This document shows positions 37,673 through 45,846 of a stretch of DNA of 45,846 bases, one piece after another (the stretch's first letter is position 1; every line of letters begins with the position of its first letter). Location of the stretch: NCBI GenBank assembly GCA_004292855.1, contig RDXN01000076.1:1-45846 (forward strand). Direction: 5' to 3'. Origin of the DNA: Cytophagales bacterium (GTDB lineage Bacteria > Bacteroidota > Bacteroidia > Cytophagales > Spirosomataceae). The position numbers were made by a program, and so were the translations under genes. A model generated the notes under the pieces. That model was not told where the DNA came from. It searched no databases and was given only the letters and a program-made list of their open reading frames with translations.

Positions 37673-40651
37673 CTAGAGCTTCTCCCGCAGAAAATCGGCC
37701 GTGAAGTTCTCACCTGTGGGCAGTTGCGCCATTTGTTCGGGCGTACCCTCAAAGGTTACGTAACCACCCGTATCGCCCCCCTCGGGGCCGAGGTCGATAA
37801 CGTGGTCAGCCGATTTAATGACCTCCATGTTGTGCTCGATGATGATGACCGAATCGCCCTGATCGACCAGCGCGTTGATGGCTTTGAGCAGTTTGCGGAT
37901 GTCGTGGAAGTGCAGGCCGGTGGTGGGTTCGTCAAAAATAAACAACGTGCTCCCTTTGTTTGGGTTGCCCTTGCCCAAAAACGACGCCAGTTTCACCCGT
38001 TGGGCTTCGCCCCCGGACAGCGTGTTGGCCGACTGACCCAGCCCGATATAACCCAGCCCAACCTCCTGCAACGGCAGGAGCTTCTCGGCCATTTTGGGTT
38101 CGGTTTTGCGGAAAAACTCAATGGCCTCATCGACAGTCAGGTCCAGGATATCGGAGATATTTTTCTCGCCTAATGTCACCTCCAGCACCTCCTGCTTAAA
38201 CCGGCGACCGTTGCAGCCTTCGCATTTCAGGTAAATGTCGGCCATAAACTGCATCTCGACCTTCACTTCGCCCTCACCCTGACACACCTCACACCGGCCC
38301 CCATCGACGTTAAACGAGAACTGACTCGGTTTATAACCCCTTGATTTTGATACCTGTTGATCGGCCATTACCTGCCGCAGGTAGTCGTATGCCTTGATGT
38401 AGGTCACGGGGTTCGAGCGGCTCGATTTGCCAATTGGGTTTTGGTCGATCATCTCGATGGCCTTAACCCGGTCCAAACTACCCGTTAATTCACTGTAGCG
38501 ACCTGCCTCTTCGGCAACGTCGCCTTTGGCCCGCGCCAATGCCGGATACAGCACCTTCCGAATGAGCGTACTCTTGCCCGATCCCGACACACCTGTCACA
38601 ACCGTCAGCGTGTTCAGCGGAAACCGCACGTCCACATATTTCAGGTTGTTCTCGTGCGCCCCTTTTAAGTCCAGAAAATGCGTAGCCTTCCGCCGGAACG
38701 ACGGCACGGCGATGGTCTCGCGCCCGGTAAGGAAGTCGAGAGTGTGGGACTGAAAGGAGTGAGGAGTGAGCGACCCGTCGGACCGCTCACTCCTCAAAGT
38801 TCCCTGAAACACCAAATGCCCCCCGCCCGTGCCAGCTTCGGGTCCGATGTCGATCAGTTGGTCGGCGGCCCGCATCACCTCTTCTTCGTGCTCAACCACA
38901 ATCACGGTGTTGCCCATGTCGCGCAGGGACTCTAACACGCTAACGAGCCGTTTGGTATCGCGTGGGTGCAGGCCGATGCTTGGCTCGTCGAGAATATACA
39001 TGGACCCCACCAGAGCCGACCCGAGCGACGTGGCGAGCTTAATGCGTTGATATTCTCCCCCCGACAGGCTGTTCGTAAGCCGGTTCAGGGTGAGGTAGCC
39101 CAGCCCAACCCGCTCCATGTAATCGAGCCGGTTTTGGACCTCAACCAGAATCCGGCTGGCGATTTTCTGCTGCATATCGGGCAGTTCGAGCGTGCGAAAA
39201 TAGGCCGCTACTTCGGTGATGGGTTTCAGTACTAAATCGGTGATCGAAACGCCCGACCCGTCGGCCCGGCCAATTTTCACGTAGTTTGCATCCTTTCGCA
39301 GGCGCGACCCCCGGCATTCGGGGCAGGTGGTTTTGCCCCGGTAGCGCGACAGCATCACGCGGTATTGCACCTTAAACGTCTGGCTTTCAACCCACGAAAA
39401 GAAATCGTACAGCCCCGAAAAAAACTGGTTACCCGTCCAGAGCAAGTCTTTTTGCTCAGGCGTGAGTTCTTTAAACGGTCGATGAATCGGAAAGTCGAAC
39501 CGGATGCCATTTTTGAGCAGGGGCTTCAGAAACTCCTCGCTCATTTTTTCGCTGCGCCAGGGCGCGATGGCCCCCTCGAACACGGACAGATTCTTGTCGG
39601 GCACGACCAAATCGGGGTCAATACCCAGCACCTTCCCGAAGCCGTCGCACCGGCGGCAGGCTCCGTAGGGGTTGTTGAACGTAAACAGGTTTACGCTCGG
39701 CTCCTCAAACGTGATCCCGTCGAGTTCAAACGTATCCGAGAATGTCCGCGATTCATTCCCCCCCTCACTCCCACCAACGATAGTCACCCGGCACACATTG
39801 CCGCCCTCATTGAAAGCCGTCTGTACCGAATCGGAGAGTCGATATTGGGTATCTTCGTCGGGTTGACCGTTGTCGTCGAACAACACGGTTCCCCGGTCGA
39901 TGAGGATTTCGACGTTGGATACTGGATCGGTCCGCCGAAGCGGTTGGACGTTGGACAACTCCGTGTCAACATTATCTAACGTCCAACCGCTTCGGCGGAC
40001 CGATCCACTATCCAACGTCTCCTCAATCTGCATCACCTCGCCATCCGCCACAATCCGGGTATAGCCCTTTTGGAGGAGAATTTTCAGCTCATAATCAAGC
40101 GTGCGCCCCTCGTGGATAATGAGCGGGGTGGTAATCATCACGCGTTGCGGACGACCGTCTTCGCCGGGGCGATGCCCGAAAATATAATTGACCACATCGG
40201 TCACGGTGTCGCGTTTTACCACCTGCCCCGACACGGGCGAGTAGGTCACCCCGGCCCGTGCGTAGAGCAGTTTCAGGTAGTCGTAGATTTCGGTACTTGT
40301 GCCCACGGTGGAGCGCGGATTACGGGTCGACACTTTTTGCTCAATGGCAATGGCGGGCGACACACCCCGGATGTACTCCACGTCGGGTTTTTCCATCCGG
40401 CCCAAAAACTGCCGGGCGTAGCTGCTCAGGCTCTCCACATACATACGCTGTCCCTCGGCAAAGAGCGTGTCGAACGCCAGCGACGATTTGCCCGACCCCG
40501 ACAGGCCCGTCAGGACAACCAGTTTATTGCGGGGAATAGCAACGTCAATGTTTTTCAGATTGTGTACTTTCGCGCCTTTGATGATAATAAATTGCTTCGG
40601 GTCGAGCGAGTCGACCGAAGCCACCGGGCGAGTGGGGGCAGTTGAGTTCAT
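37673..40651 (-). CDS. uvrA: Excinuclease ABC subunit A, with in-frame repeat insertions
   Basis: A 992-residue UvrA, longer than the usual about 940. It finds DNA lesions and loads UvrB in nucleotide excision repair. Visible: Walker [12 protein letters not shown] (48-58), [16 protein letters not shown], first zinc finger [10 protein letters not shown] and [26 protein letters not shown], second Walker [13 protein letters not shown], zinc finger [16 protein letters not shown] and [21 protein letters not shown] and [12 protein letters not shown]. Two segments do not resemble UvrA: about residues 211-247, encoded by a palindromic repeat (39911-40019), and about 618-634, encoded by a smaller palindrome (38761-38795). 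Both are in frame and lie at positions that are variable surface loops in other UvrA proteins. Confidence 0.97.
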   Translation of the reverse strand: MNSTAPTRPVASVDSLDPKQFIIIKGAKVHNLKNIDVAIPRNKLVVLTGLSGSGKSSLAFDTLFAEGQRMYVESLSSYARQFLGRMEKPDVEYIRGVSPAIAIEQKVSTRNPRSTVGTSTEIYDYLKLLYARAGVTYSPVSGQVVKRDTVTDVVNYIFGHRPGEDGRPQRVMITTPLIIHEGRTLDYELKILLQKGYTRIVADGEVMQIEETLDSGSVRRSGWTLDNVDTELSNVQPLRRTDPVSNVEILIDRGTVLFDDNGQPDEDTQYRLSDSVQTAFNEGGNVCRVTIVGGSEGGNESRTFSDTFELDGITFEEPSVNLFTFNNPYGACRRCDGFGKVLGIDPDLVVPDKNLSVFEGAIAPWRSEKMSEEFLKPLLKNGIRFDFPIHRPFKELTPEQKDLLWTGNQFFSGLYDFFSWVESQTFKVQYRVMLSRYRGKTTCPECRGSRLRKDANYVKIGRADGSGVSITDLVLKPITEVAAYFRTLELPDMQQKIASRILVEVQNRLDYMERVGLGYLTLNRLTNSLSGGEYQRIKLATSLGSALVGSMYILDEPSIGLHPRDTKRLVSVLESLRDMGNTVIVVEHEEEVMRAADQLIDIGPEAGTGGGHLVFQGTLRSERSDGSLTPHSFQSHTLDFLTGRETIAVPSFRRKATHFLDLKGAHENNLKYVDVRFPLNTLTVVTGVSGSGKSTLIRKVLYPALARAKGDVAEEAGRYSELTGSLDRVKAIEMIDQNPIGKSSRSNPVTYIKAYDYLRQVMADQQVSKSRGYKPSQFSFNVDGGRCEVCQGEGEVKVEMQFMADIYLKCEGCNGRRFKQEVLEVTLGEKNISDILDLTVDEAIEFFRKTEPKMAEKLLPLQEVGLGYIGLGQSANTLSGGEAQRVKLASFLGKGNPNKGSTLFIFDEPTTGLHFHDIRKLLKAINALVDQGDSVIIIEHNMEVIKSADHVIDLGPEGGDTGGYVTFEGTPEQMAQLPTGENFTADFLREKL
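38761..38795. repeat. Small in-frame palindrome within uvrA
   Basis: GAGGAGTGAGCG (38761-38772) is the reverse complement of CGCTCACTCCTC (38784-38795). The centre, read on the minus strand as GCGGTCCGACGGGTCG (38786-38771), is identical over 16 bases to 174-189 at the left end of the window. It encodes part of [13 protein letters not shown] in UvrA. Confidence 0.8.
39911..40019. repeat. Paired REP-like palindrome inserted in frame in uvrA
   Basis: Arms 39911-39952 and 39978-40019 are reverse complements over 42 bases with one mismatch, around a 25-base centre. Each arm carries CGGTCCGCCGAAGCGGT with the mini-hairpin CCGC-CGAA-GCGG (39932-39943). The element is read through in uvrA as about 37 extra residues ([20 protein letters not shown] and onward to VSN), with no stop codon or frameshift. 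Confidence 0.9.
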
Positions 40652-40724
40652 TCAGAAATTTTGTGCAAACCGTATCTAAATGCTAACGGTTTTCATCCGA
40701 AACGAGTTTCTTCACTTTATATCA

Positions 40725-41354
40725 ATGACCATCATGCCCGAAGATATCCTCCGCCTTGCCCTTGCCCTGCTGATTGGGGGGCTAATTGGGGCCGAACGCG
40801 AGTATCATAGCAAAGCTGCCGGTTTCCGAACCATGATTATGATCTGCGTAGGGTCGGCCCTGTTTACGCTGGCCTCCGGGCGTATTGGCGAAGAGGGCGA
40901 CCGCATTGCCGCCAACATCGTAAACGGCATCGGTTTTTTGGGAGCGGGTATTATTTTCAAGGAAGAGAGCCGCGTGAAGGGATTAACCACGGCGGCTACC
41001 GTTTGGGCCGTGGGTGCGTTGGGCATGTGCATCGGCGCGGGCCATTACGACATCGGCCTCACCGGGGCGGCTGTTATCCTGGGATGCCTTTGGTTGCTGT
41101 CGGGAACCTCCAACTGGATCAGCAGCAAAAATCAACAGCGGGAGTATAAAATCGTAACCACGTTCGAACACAAAACTTTAGCCCGATACGAAACGTTTTT
41201 TAAAGAATGCGGCCTGTCGCCACATCGGGGCCGTCAGCAGCGTACAGGCAATGAAATGATGGGGCAATGGCGCGTGTACGGCCCCCAAAAAGCGCACGAA
41301 AAGTGCATCAAACGACTCCTCAACGACCCCGACGTGAAGGAGTTTGTATTTTAA
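40725..41354 (+). CDS. MgtC/SapB-family membrane protein
   Basis: A 209-residue protein. The N-terminal part has four or five helices with the MgtC signatures LALALLIGGLIGAEREYHSKAAG and RTMIMICVGSALFT, NIVNGIGFLGAGIIFKEES and VKGLTTAATVWAVGALGMCIG. A soluble C-terminal domain of about 80 residues follows. MgtC proteins help survival at low magnesium and modulate membrane energetics; exact role here unknown. ATG 40725 is chosen; ATG 40734 (MPEDIL) is equally plausible. Divergent from uvrA. Confidence 0.9.
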   Translation: MTIMPEDILRLALALLIGGLIGAEREYHSKAAGFRTMIMICVGSALFTLASGRIGEEGDRIAANIVNGIGFLGAGIIFKEESRVKGLTTAATVWAVGALGMCIGAGHYDIGLTGAAVILGCLWLLSGTSNWISSKNQQREYKIVTTFEHKTLARYETFFKECGLSPHRGRQQRTGNEMMGQWRVYGPQKAHEKCIKRLLNDPDVKEFVF

Positions 41355-41386
41355 AATTTCGGGCAGACGTTTTTCGTTAACAAACC

Positions 41387-42034
41387 ATGAATTCTATCCG
41401 TCGAATTGTCTTTGCCCTTGCTCTGTTGAGCAGCGGCCTGGCCTATGGCCAAATAACTGAAGACCCCGAAGATCGTGAGCGGGGTAGCACGGGCCGTGAC
41501 CCTCTGCGCACCCAAACGCCCGAAGGTCGTCCGCTGCCCTTTTTGCAACGACTCCGCTTTGGAGGTGGCATTAGCGCGTTGCAGTTTGGGAATCCGCAAA
41601 CCATCACGCCGTTCATGATTGGCCTATCGCCTGTTGTGGCGTATCAGGCCTCCGAACGGCTGGTTTTGGGGGTAGGAGCCAATTATTTGTATTCACGGTG
41701 GCGGGCCGAAACTACGCAGGGTCGCATTACATTGGCCAAATCCACTCAGTATGGTGGTCGTGGCTTTGGTATGTACGAGGTCGTGCCAAGTCTGGTACCG
41801 GGCTTGTACGCTCATGGTGAAGTCGAAAGTACCAGTTTTGAACAGCTTGATTTTACCACTGGTCGATTCGGCAACCGCCAGACTGTAGTGGCTCCCCTAG
41901 TGGGCCTGACCTACTCACAACGCATTGGTCGACTGGCGGGCATTAATGTGTCGGCTCTATACAACCTGAATTACACGAATCAGTCGGCGCAGATTTACAG
42001 AAGCCCGTTAGTGTTTCGGATTATGTTTTTCTAA
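41387..42034 (+). CDS. Outer-membrane beta-barrel protein of unknown function
   Basis: A 215-residue exported protein. Signal peptide MNSIRRIVFALALLSSGLAYGQ, a short polar linker (EDPEDRERGSTGRDPLRTQ), then strands such as RLRFGGGISALQFGN, ERLVLGVGANYLYSRW and RLAGINVSALYNLNY, ending in the aromatic LVFRIMFF of a barrel C-terminus. No known ligand. It follows the MgtC gene by 32 bases and may be cotranscribed. Confidence 0.82.
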   Translation: MNSIRRIVFALALLSSGLAYGQITEDPEDRERGSTGRDPLRTQTPEGRPLPFLQRLRFGGGISALQFGNPQTITPFMIGLSPVVAYQASERLVLGVGANYLYSRWRAETTQGRITLAKSTQYGGRGFGMYEVVPSLVPGLYAHGEVESTSFEQLDFTTGRFGNRQTVVAPLVGLTYSQRIGRLAGINVSALYNLNYTNQSAQIYRSPLVFRIMFF

Positions 42035-42068
42035 CAAAGAAATACCCTCTAGCGTAACTATCTGGTTA

Positions 42069-42118
42069 TATGCAACAAACCCCAAAATGAGGCCGCTCAT
42101 TTTGGGGTTTGTTGCATA
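42069..42118. terminator. Bidirectional terminator with 23-bp perfect stem
   Basis: Arms 42069-42091 and 42096-42118 are perfect reverse complements of 23 bases with a GCCG loop. It sits between convergent genes (barrel protein and TonB receptor). The A-rich left and T-rich right inner stretch serve both directions. Confidence 0.85.
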
Positions 42119-42123
42119 ACGGT

Positions 42124-44874
42124 TTACACGCCAAACTTTCGCAGATGATAGAGCAGGCTAACCATGACATAGCGGTTTAGTACCCGGCTCTGTACATCCT
42201 CCACAAAAGCATCGCCCGTGTTGCGAACGAGGCTCCGGTTTTGGTTCAACAGGTCGAATGCCTGCACGCGCACCTCCCCTTGCTTGCCTTTTAGAAATTG
42301 CTTGCCCAGCGAAGCGTTCCACAAGGCAAACCGCTGGTTGAACCCCGCCGACCGCCCCGTCGTGGCCGTGTACGTCAAATCGCTGTTGAGCACAAGACCC
42401 AGCGGAAGTTGCCAATGCAGATCAGCCGTGATTAACTGTGACCAGAAGGCCGCGTTCTGCCGGGGCAGGAGCGAGTATGTAATCCGCTGGTAGGTCAGGT
42501 TGGCCCCAATGCCATATTCAATCTTCTCATTGTAAGTCGATTGCAGGCGTACCCCCTGCCCCAGCGTTAGCACGCGCACCTCGTTGGGCTGGTTGTTTAT
42601 GTAGCTCAGGCTGCGCTCCAGGCCGGTTTGGGTGGTTGCACTTCCGTTCAGTTTCACGGCCCGGAACGTGCGGTTGGCGGCCAACACCCCATTGGCGGCC
42701 CAGTATCCACCGGCATTCACGGGCCGAACGATCTGCACGCCCGCCGGGCTGATGTCGGTGGCGGTACCAATCCGGGTGTTGCTCTGATTCAGCCCAAGCA
42801 ACACGAACAGGCTGCGCGTACCGAGATTCCGGGCACTGTTGTAGGTCAGCGTGGCGGTGTTGTACTGTTCGGGCCGGAGGGTGGGGTTACCCGCCCGGAT
42901 CAGCAGCGGATTGGCATTGTCGGGCACGGGTTGCAACTGACTTACCGAAGGCGGCCCGATGCGCGACCGATACTGGAACCGCAACGTCCGGCTCCGGGAA
43001 AGGGTGTAATTGAACAGGGCGTTGGGCAACAGATAGAGGTACTGTCGGCTCTGGCTGGTGTCGGCAGAGCGGTTCGTGACGCGCAGGTCGGCTTGTTGCA
43101 CATCCAGCCCGAAGGCATAAGTGTACAGGAGCCGACGCGTTTGCAGAGTTGCGCCTGCCTGATGCGTGGCAAACAAACTCCCGAACCGGTTGCTCAAGGC
43201 CAGATTGGGTTGGTCATACTGGCGGGTGGCTTCTCTGAAATCGCTCACGGCGCGTTCGGCCCCGTTCAGGCTGCGGGCGTAGGCATACCGAAACTCCAGC
43301 TTGCGGGTAATCGAGAGGGGTTCCGTAAACGACAGGGTCAACGTGTTCTGCTGAACACTATTATCCTGTAAACCAAGTTGATCCAGCCGAATAACCCGCC
43401 CCGAATCACTGCCTGAACCGGGTTGAATTCCGTTGAAAAACGTATTCGTAGAGCGATTGAACACCGTAACTGTATTGCCCGACAGAATCGAGTTTAGGTT
43501 CAGCGACAATGTGCGCCCTTCGCGCCGGAACTTGCGCATCAGCAGGGCGTTGGTGGTACCACCGAGCCTGTTGCCCGAATCGGTGACCCTTGTTTCGCCC
43601 CCATTGAACGGTTGCCCACCGGGCAGAAACGAGCGGCTATCCAACCGATTGTCGAGGCTTGTGTGTTGCCACGACAGGTTTGGCGTGAGCCGGAAACTGG
43701 TCAGCGAGTCGAGTTGCCAATCGAGCCGGGCGTTGAACCGGTGTCCCTCTTGCCGGTCGCGGGTATAGGCCGTCTGGTCGGTGGTGAACGAGCCATTGGG
43801 CAGGATGTTCTCGCGTTGGCTTCGTTGATCGGTGGTGGTCACGGCCTCGCTCAGGAAATAACTGGCCGCGAGTTCGGCGCGTTTGCCCACTTTGTCGCGG
43901 TAGTTCACACCCCCGGCTTTCACCTCGGTGATGTTGGTGGGCATGGGGTCGGGGCCAGCCCCGAAACTGCCTGGACCACCCACCAGCACCGGCCCCATGC
44001 CCGCTCCCCCACCCCCAAGCGTAAAATTCTGTTGATTGATGTTGTTTGCCTGTCCAATCAGGGAGAGCTGACGGCCAGAATTAAAGCGGTTCAGGTTCAG
44101 TCGCCCCTGGTATCGGCCATCGGTGCCGACTCCCAGGGCGTTCTGACCAAAATAGCCCTTCCGTTTGTCGCGGTTGATGGTGAGGTTGATGGTTCGCTCG
44201 CGGTTGCCGTCGTCCATACCCGAAAACTGCGCCTGATCCGACTGTTGGTCATAGAGTTGCACCTTGTCGATCACGTCGGCATTGAGGTTGCGGGTGGCTA
44301 TTTTGGCATCGTTGCCGAAAAACGGTTTGCCGTCTACCAGCACCCGGCTCACGGTTTGCCCCTGCGCCTTGATGGTGCCATCCCGCGAAACCTCCACCCC
44401 CGGCAGTTTTCGGAGCAGGTCTTCCACCACTGCGTTGGGTTGGGTTTTGAACGAGTTGGCGTTAAACTCCAGCGTATCACCCTTCACCCGGACGGGTGCC
44501 CGCTCTTGTTGAATCACCACCTCATTCAACACGTTTACCTGCTCACTCAACCGGATGCTGTCCAGCGTCAGCACGGGCGTTTGCCCCGCAACCGTCACCC
44601 GGCGCGACGCGTTTCGGTATCCCACAAACGTGACCAGAATCCGGTATGCCCCCGCCGACACGTTCCGCAGTTGAAAACGCCCGTCGCCATCGGTAATAGT
44701 GCCCATGACGTAGGCCGAATCCCGCGCCCCCAGCAGCGACACCGAGGCCATTCGCAAGGGCTTACCGCTCACCGAATCCACCGCAACACCCTGAATATCA
44801 ATTTTCTGTCGGGGCGGCTGCGCCAGCGCGGTGAGCGAAATGAGCAGAAGCAGGCAACATAGAAGACGTTTCAT
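42124..44874 (-). CDS. TonB-dependent receptor, OMP beta-barrel family
   Basis: A 916-residue outer-membrane receptor. Signal peptide MKRLLCCLLLLISLTALAQ; carboxypeptidase-regulatory-like domain (about 25-110, IQGVAVDSVSGKPLRMASVSL); plug (about 115-230, VVEDLLRKLPGVEVSRDGTI, VLVDGKPFFGNDAKIATRNL); a Gly-rich loop (GGGGAGMGPVLVGGPGSFG) and a long barrel to YVMVSLLYHLRKFGV. It is related to, but longer than, the receptor at 7240-9657. Its gene follows the GLPGLI gene by six bases, a common Bacteroidota pairing. Substrate unknown. Confidence 0.92.
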   Translation of the reverse strand: MKRLLCCLLLLISLTALAQPPRQKIDIQGVAVDSVSGKPLRMASVSLLGARDSAYVMGTITDGDGRFQLRNVSAGAYRILVTFVGYRNASRRVTVAGQTPVLTLDSIRLSEQVNVLNEVVIQQERAPVRVKGDTLEFNANSFKTQPNAVVEDLLRKLPGVEVSRDGTIKAQGQTVSRVLVDGKPFFGNDAKIATRNLNADVIDKVQLYDQQSDQAQFSGMDDGNRERTINLTINRDKRKGYFGQNALGVGTDGRYQGRLNLNRFNSGRQLSLIGQANNINQQNFTLGGGGAGMGPVLVGGPGSFGAGPDPMPTNITEVKAGGVNYRDKVGKRAELAASYFLSEAVTTTDQRSQRENILPNGSFTTDQTAYTRDRQEGHRFNARLDWQLDSLTSFRLTPNLSWQHTSLDNRLDSRSFLPGGQPFNGGETRVTDSGNRLGGTTNALLMRKFRREGRTLSLNLNSILSGNTVTVFNRSTNTFFNGIQPGSGSDSGRVIRLDQLGLQDNSVQQNTLTLSFTEPLSITRKLEFRYAYARSLNGAERAVSDFREATRQYDQPNLALSNRFGSLFATHQAGATLQTRRLLYTYAFGLDVQQADLRVTNRSADTSQSRQYLYLLPNALFNYTLSRSRTLRFQYRSRIGPPSVSQLQPVPDNANPLLIRAGNPTLRPEQYNTATLTYNSARNLGTRSLFVLLGLNQSNTRIGTATDISPAGVQIVRPVNAGGYWAANGVLAANRTFRAVKLNGSATTQTGLERSLSYINNQPNEVRVLTLGQGVRLQSTYNEKIEYGIGANLTYQRITYSLLPRQNAAFWSQLITADLHWQLPLGLVLNSDLTYTATTGRSAGFNQRFALWNASLGKQFLKGKQGEVRVQAFDLLNQNRSLVRNTGDAFVEDVQSRVLNRYVMVSLLYHLRKFGV

Positions 44875-44880
44875 AACGGC

Positions 44881-45678
44881 CTAATTCTGCTCCATGTTCA
44901 TCATCATCTTTTGCTGAAAATCGGCGCGGGCCTTCTCGCGAATATCCTTCAGCTTCTCCTCCGTAACGGCTTGAGCCGACCCGCTGGGCGTTACATCTTT
45001 CTCCGCTACGCCGTTGTTGGCCACTTTGGTGGCCCGAAACTGCTCCTTGCTGCTCTCAATCATCAGCACAACGCCACGTTCGGGGGTTAGCTGCGGGATG
45101 GGCGAGTACGTAATGGGCAGATCGGTCGTGAACCAGACCGTGTAGGTTTCTTTCTGATATGGCACGGTGGCTTTGCGGCACTGGAAACCCGCTATCTTTT
45201 TGGTCTGATCGGTCAATTGCCAACCCTCGGCTCGCTTAATGGGCGTTTTGGTGGTGTAGGTTTGGGCTTCTTTGTCTTTGCCAACAGTTAGGTAGGTCAG
45301 CATTTGTTGCCCTGCCAGATCAACATAAGAGGTTTCCTCATACGGGCGACCCAACTGCGTGGTTTTTGGTACTCCCCCGCCCCCGCCCGGCCCCATGACC
45401 TGCCGGACCATCATTCCACCTCCTCCTTCGACTGTCTCTTTCGCGTACTTGTCCGTAAACGTCACCTTCTGCTGGAACGTCCGCGTATCGGGAATGTCGG
45501 TGGGGAAGTTGGGGTCACCCGGCTTAACAGCCTCGCCATTAATCATGATCCGCAGGGCCGACGGATCAATTTTCCTGGCTACTTCGTACGAAATTTGCCC
45601 AGAAGTTTGGGCCAAAGTTGGGCTAACGAGGGCGGTTGACAGGCCCAAAAGGAGCATTTTGATTGGTTGATTTTTCAT
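44881..45678 (-). CDS. GLPGLI family protein
   Basis: A 265-residue exported protein with signal peptide ending at LVSPTLAQ. It shows the GLPGLI-family layout: GQISYEVARKID near the start, KETVEGGGGMMVRQVMG and a Gly-rich stretch, QLTDQTKKIAGFQCRKATV, then YTVWFTTDLPITYSP and VVLMIES. The family is periplasmic, restricted to Bacteroidota, and nearly always encoded next to a TonB-dependent receptor, as here. Its molecular role is unknown. It is first in the operon with the receptor gene. Confidence 0.88.
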   Translation of the reverse strand: MKNQPIKMLLLGLSTALVSPTLAQTSGQISYEVARKIDPSALRIMINGEAVKPGDPNFPTDIPDTRTFQQKVTFTDKYAKETVEGGGGMMVRQVMGPGGGGGVPKTTQLGRPYEETSYVDLAGQQMLTYLTVGKDKEAQTYTTKTPIKRAEGWQLTDQTKKIAGFQCRKATVPYQKETYTVWFTTDLPITYSPIPQLTPERGVVLMIESSKEQFRATKVANNGVAEKDVTPSGSAQAVTEEKLKDIREKARADFQQKMMMNMEQN

Positions 45679-45747
45679 TGGATTGTTTTGGTTTTACTTG
45701 GACTGTTTATGTCTCGCCCCGACTAACCCCACCCCAACCCCTCCCCA

Positions 45748-45818
45748 TTAGGGGTGAGGTTTACCCACAAGTCGGAATTTGATTGTAAGTTTCCGTTCTT
45801 TGACATTCTGTATCTATC
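45748..45818. repeat. Dispersed repeat, inverted copy of 28-100
   Basis: 45748-45772 is the exact reverse complement of 76-100, and 45794-45814 of 32-52 with one mismatch. It is preceded by a GC-rich AACCCCTCCCC stretch. The GTTCTTTGACAT part resembles the boxA-like segment of Bacteroidota rRNA operons; this is only a resemblance. Confidence 0.75.
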
Positions 45819-45824
45819 TTTACT

Positions 45825-45846
45825 ATGGCCCTTGACGCTGTCATTG
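45825..45846 (+). CDS. Possible start of a gene running off the window
   Basis: ATG 45825 opens a frame (MALDAVI) that continues past the last base. It follows the terminal repeat directly. Too short to identify; possibly a gene carried by the repeated element. Confidence 0.25.

Noticed and set aside
43612-44862. Plus-strand frame of 416 codons
   Set aside because: Antisense to the second TonB-receptor gene; no domain content.
45794-45814. rRNA operon leader (boxA) signal
   Set aside because: The GTTCTTTGACAT similarity is short, no rRNA or tRNA is present, and the segment is part of a dispersed repeat.
1-45846. CRISPR array or RAYT/transposase gene
   Set aside because: The repeats seen are palindromes or single duplications without regular spacers, and no transposase, integrase or RAYT-like protein was found in any frame.

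Overview
The window looks like a piece of chromosome from a Bacteroidota bacterium of the order Cytophagales, probably a Spirosoma-like genus. This rests on lineage-typical genes (DUF4295 next to rpmG, DUF4834, a GLPGLI protein, two TonB-dependent receptors of the OMP beta-barrel family, an ECF sigma factor with a barrel partner), on promoters of the Bacteroidota form TTTG-N18..21-TAnnTTTG, and on the near absence of Shine-Dalgarno sequences. GC content is moderate to high in housekeeping genes and clearly lower in several small inserted modules. No rRNA, tRNA, CRISPR array, integrase or complete transposase was recognised. The two ends carry the same ~70-bp repeat in opposite orientation, so the window may be a contig that stops at a dispersed repeat.

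Layout. 0-4.7 kb: a repeat-rich edge, a DUF2237 gene, an ECF sigma factor with a membrane-anchored barrel protein, an SGNH-like protein, MerC, and a secreted protein. 4.7-6.4 kb: rpmG - DUF4295 - ftsY, with a strong REP-like hairpin in the ftsY leader. 6.4-9.7 kb: a HigBA-type module and a TonB-dependent receptor. 9.7-15.2 kb: an orphan nuoD, hupE, a PIN toxin-antitoxin module inserted with a 56-bp duplication of the host gene start, a VWA/CoxE-like gene, TatD-like hydrolase and tcdA. 15.1-24.2 kb: ABC permease, GNAT, hemC, polysaccharide deacetylase, an Hsp20-like protein, glycosyltransferase, nrdB, a DUF4258/DUF2283 pair and an OPT transporter.

24.2-28.0 kb is an accessory, defence-like island: an antitoxin with a broken PIN toxin, a close homologue of the methyl-directed restriction enzyme DpnI, and an XRE - ImmA/IrrE protease - PIN-like operon with an operator-like dyad. 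28.0-36.4 kb: a frameshifted VOC gene, a glycoside hydrolase, RmlD-like reductase, cyclophilin, LolD-like ATPase, purN, a lipoprotein, a sulfur module (TauE/SafE plus MBL-rhodanese fusion) and a RelE-type pair. 36.6-45.7 kb: pdhB, uvrA, MgtC, barrel protein, and a GLPGLI/TonB-receptor operon.

The most unusual signals are: (1) the PIN module at 11.8-12.5 kb, bracketed by a 54/56 direct repeat of the VWA gene start, whose truncated copy ends in an ATGA overlap with the antitoxin; (2) a paired REP-like palindrome inserted in frame in uvrA, coding for about 37 residues, plus a second small in-frame palindrome; its core recurs in the ftsY leader and is missing from an otherwise matching sequence upstream of hemC; (3) the DpnI homologue beside the XRE-ImmA-PIN operon. 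Six small toxin-antitoxin or related modules lie between housekeeping genes in about 30 kb.
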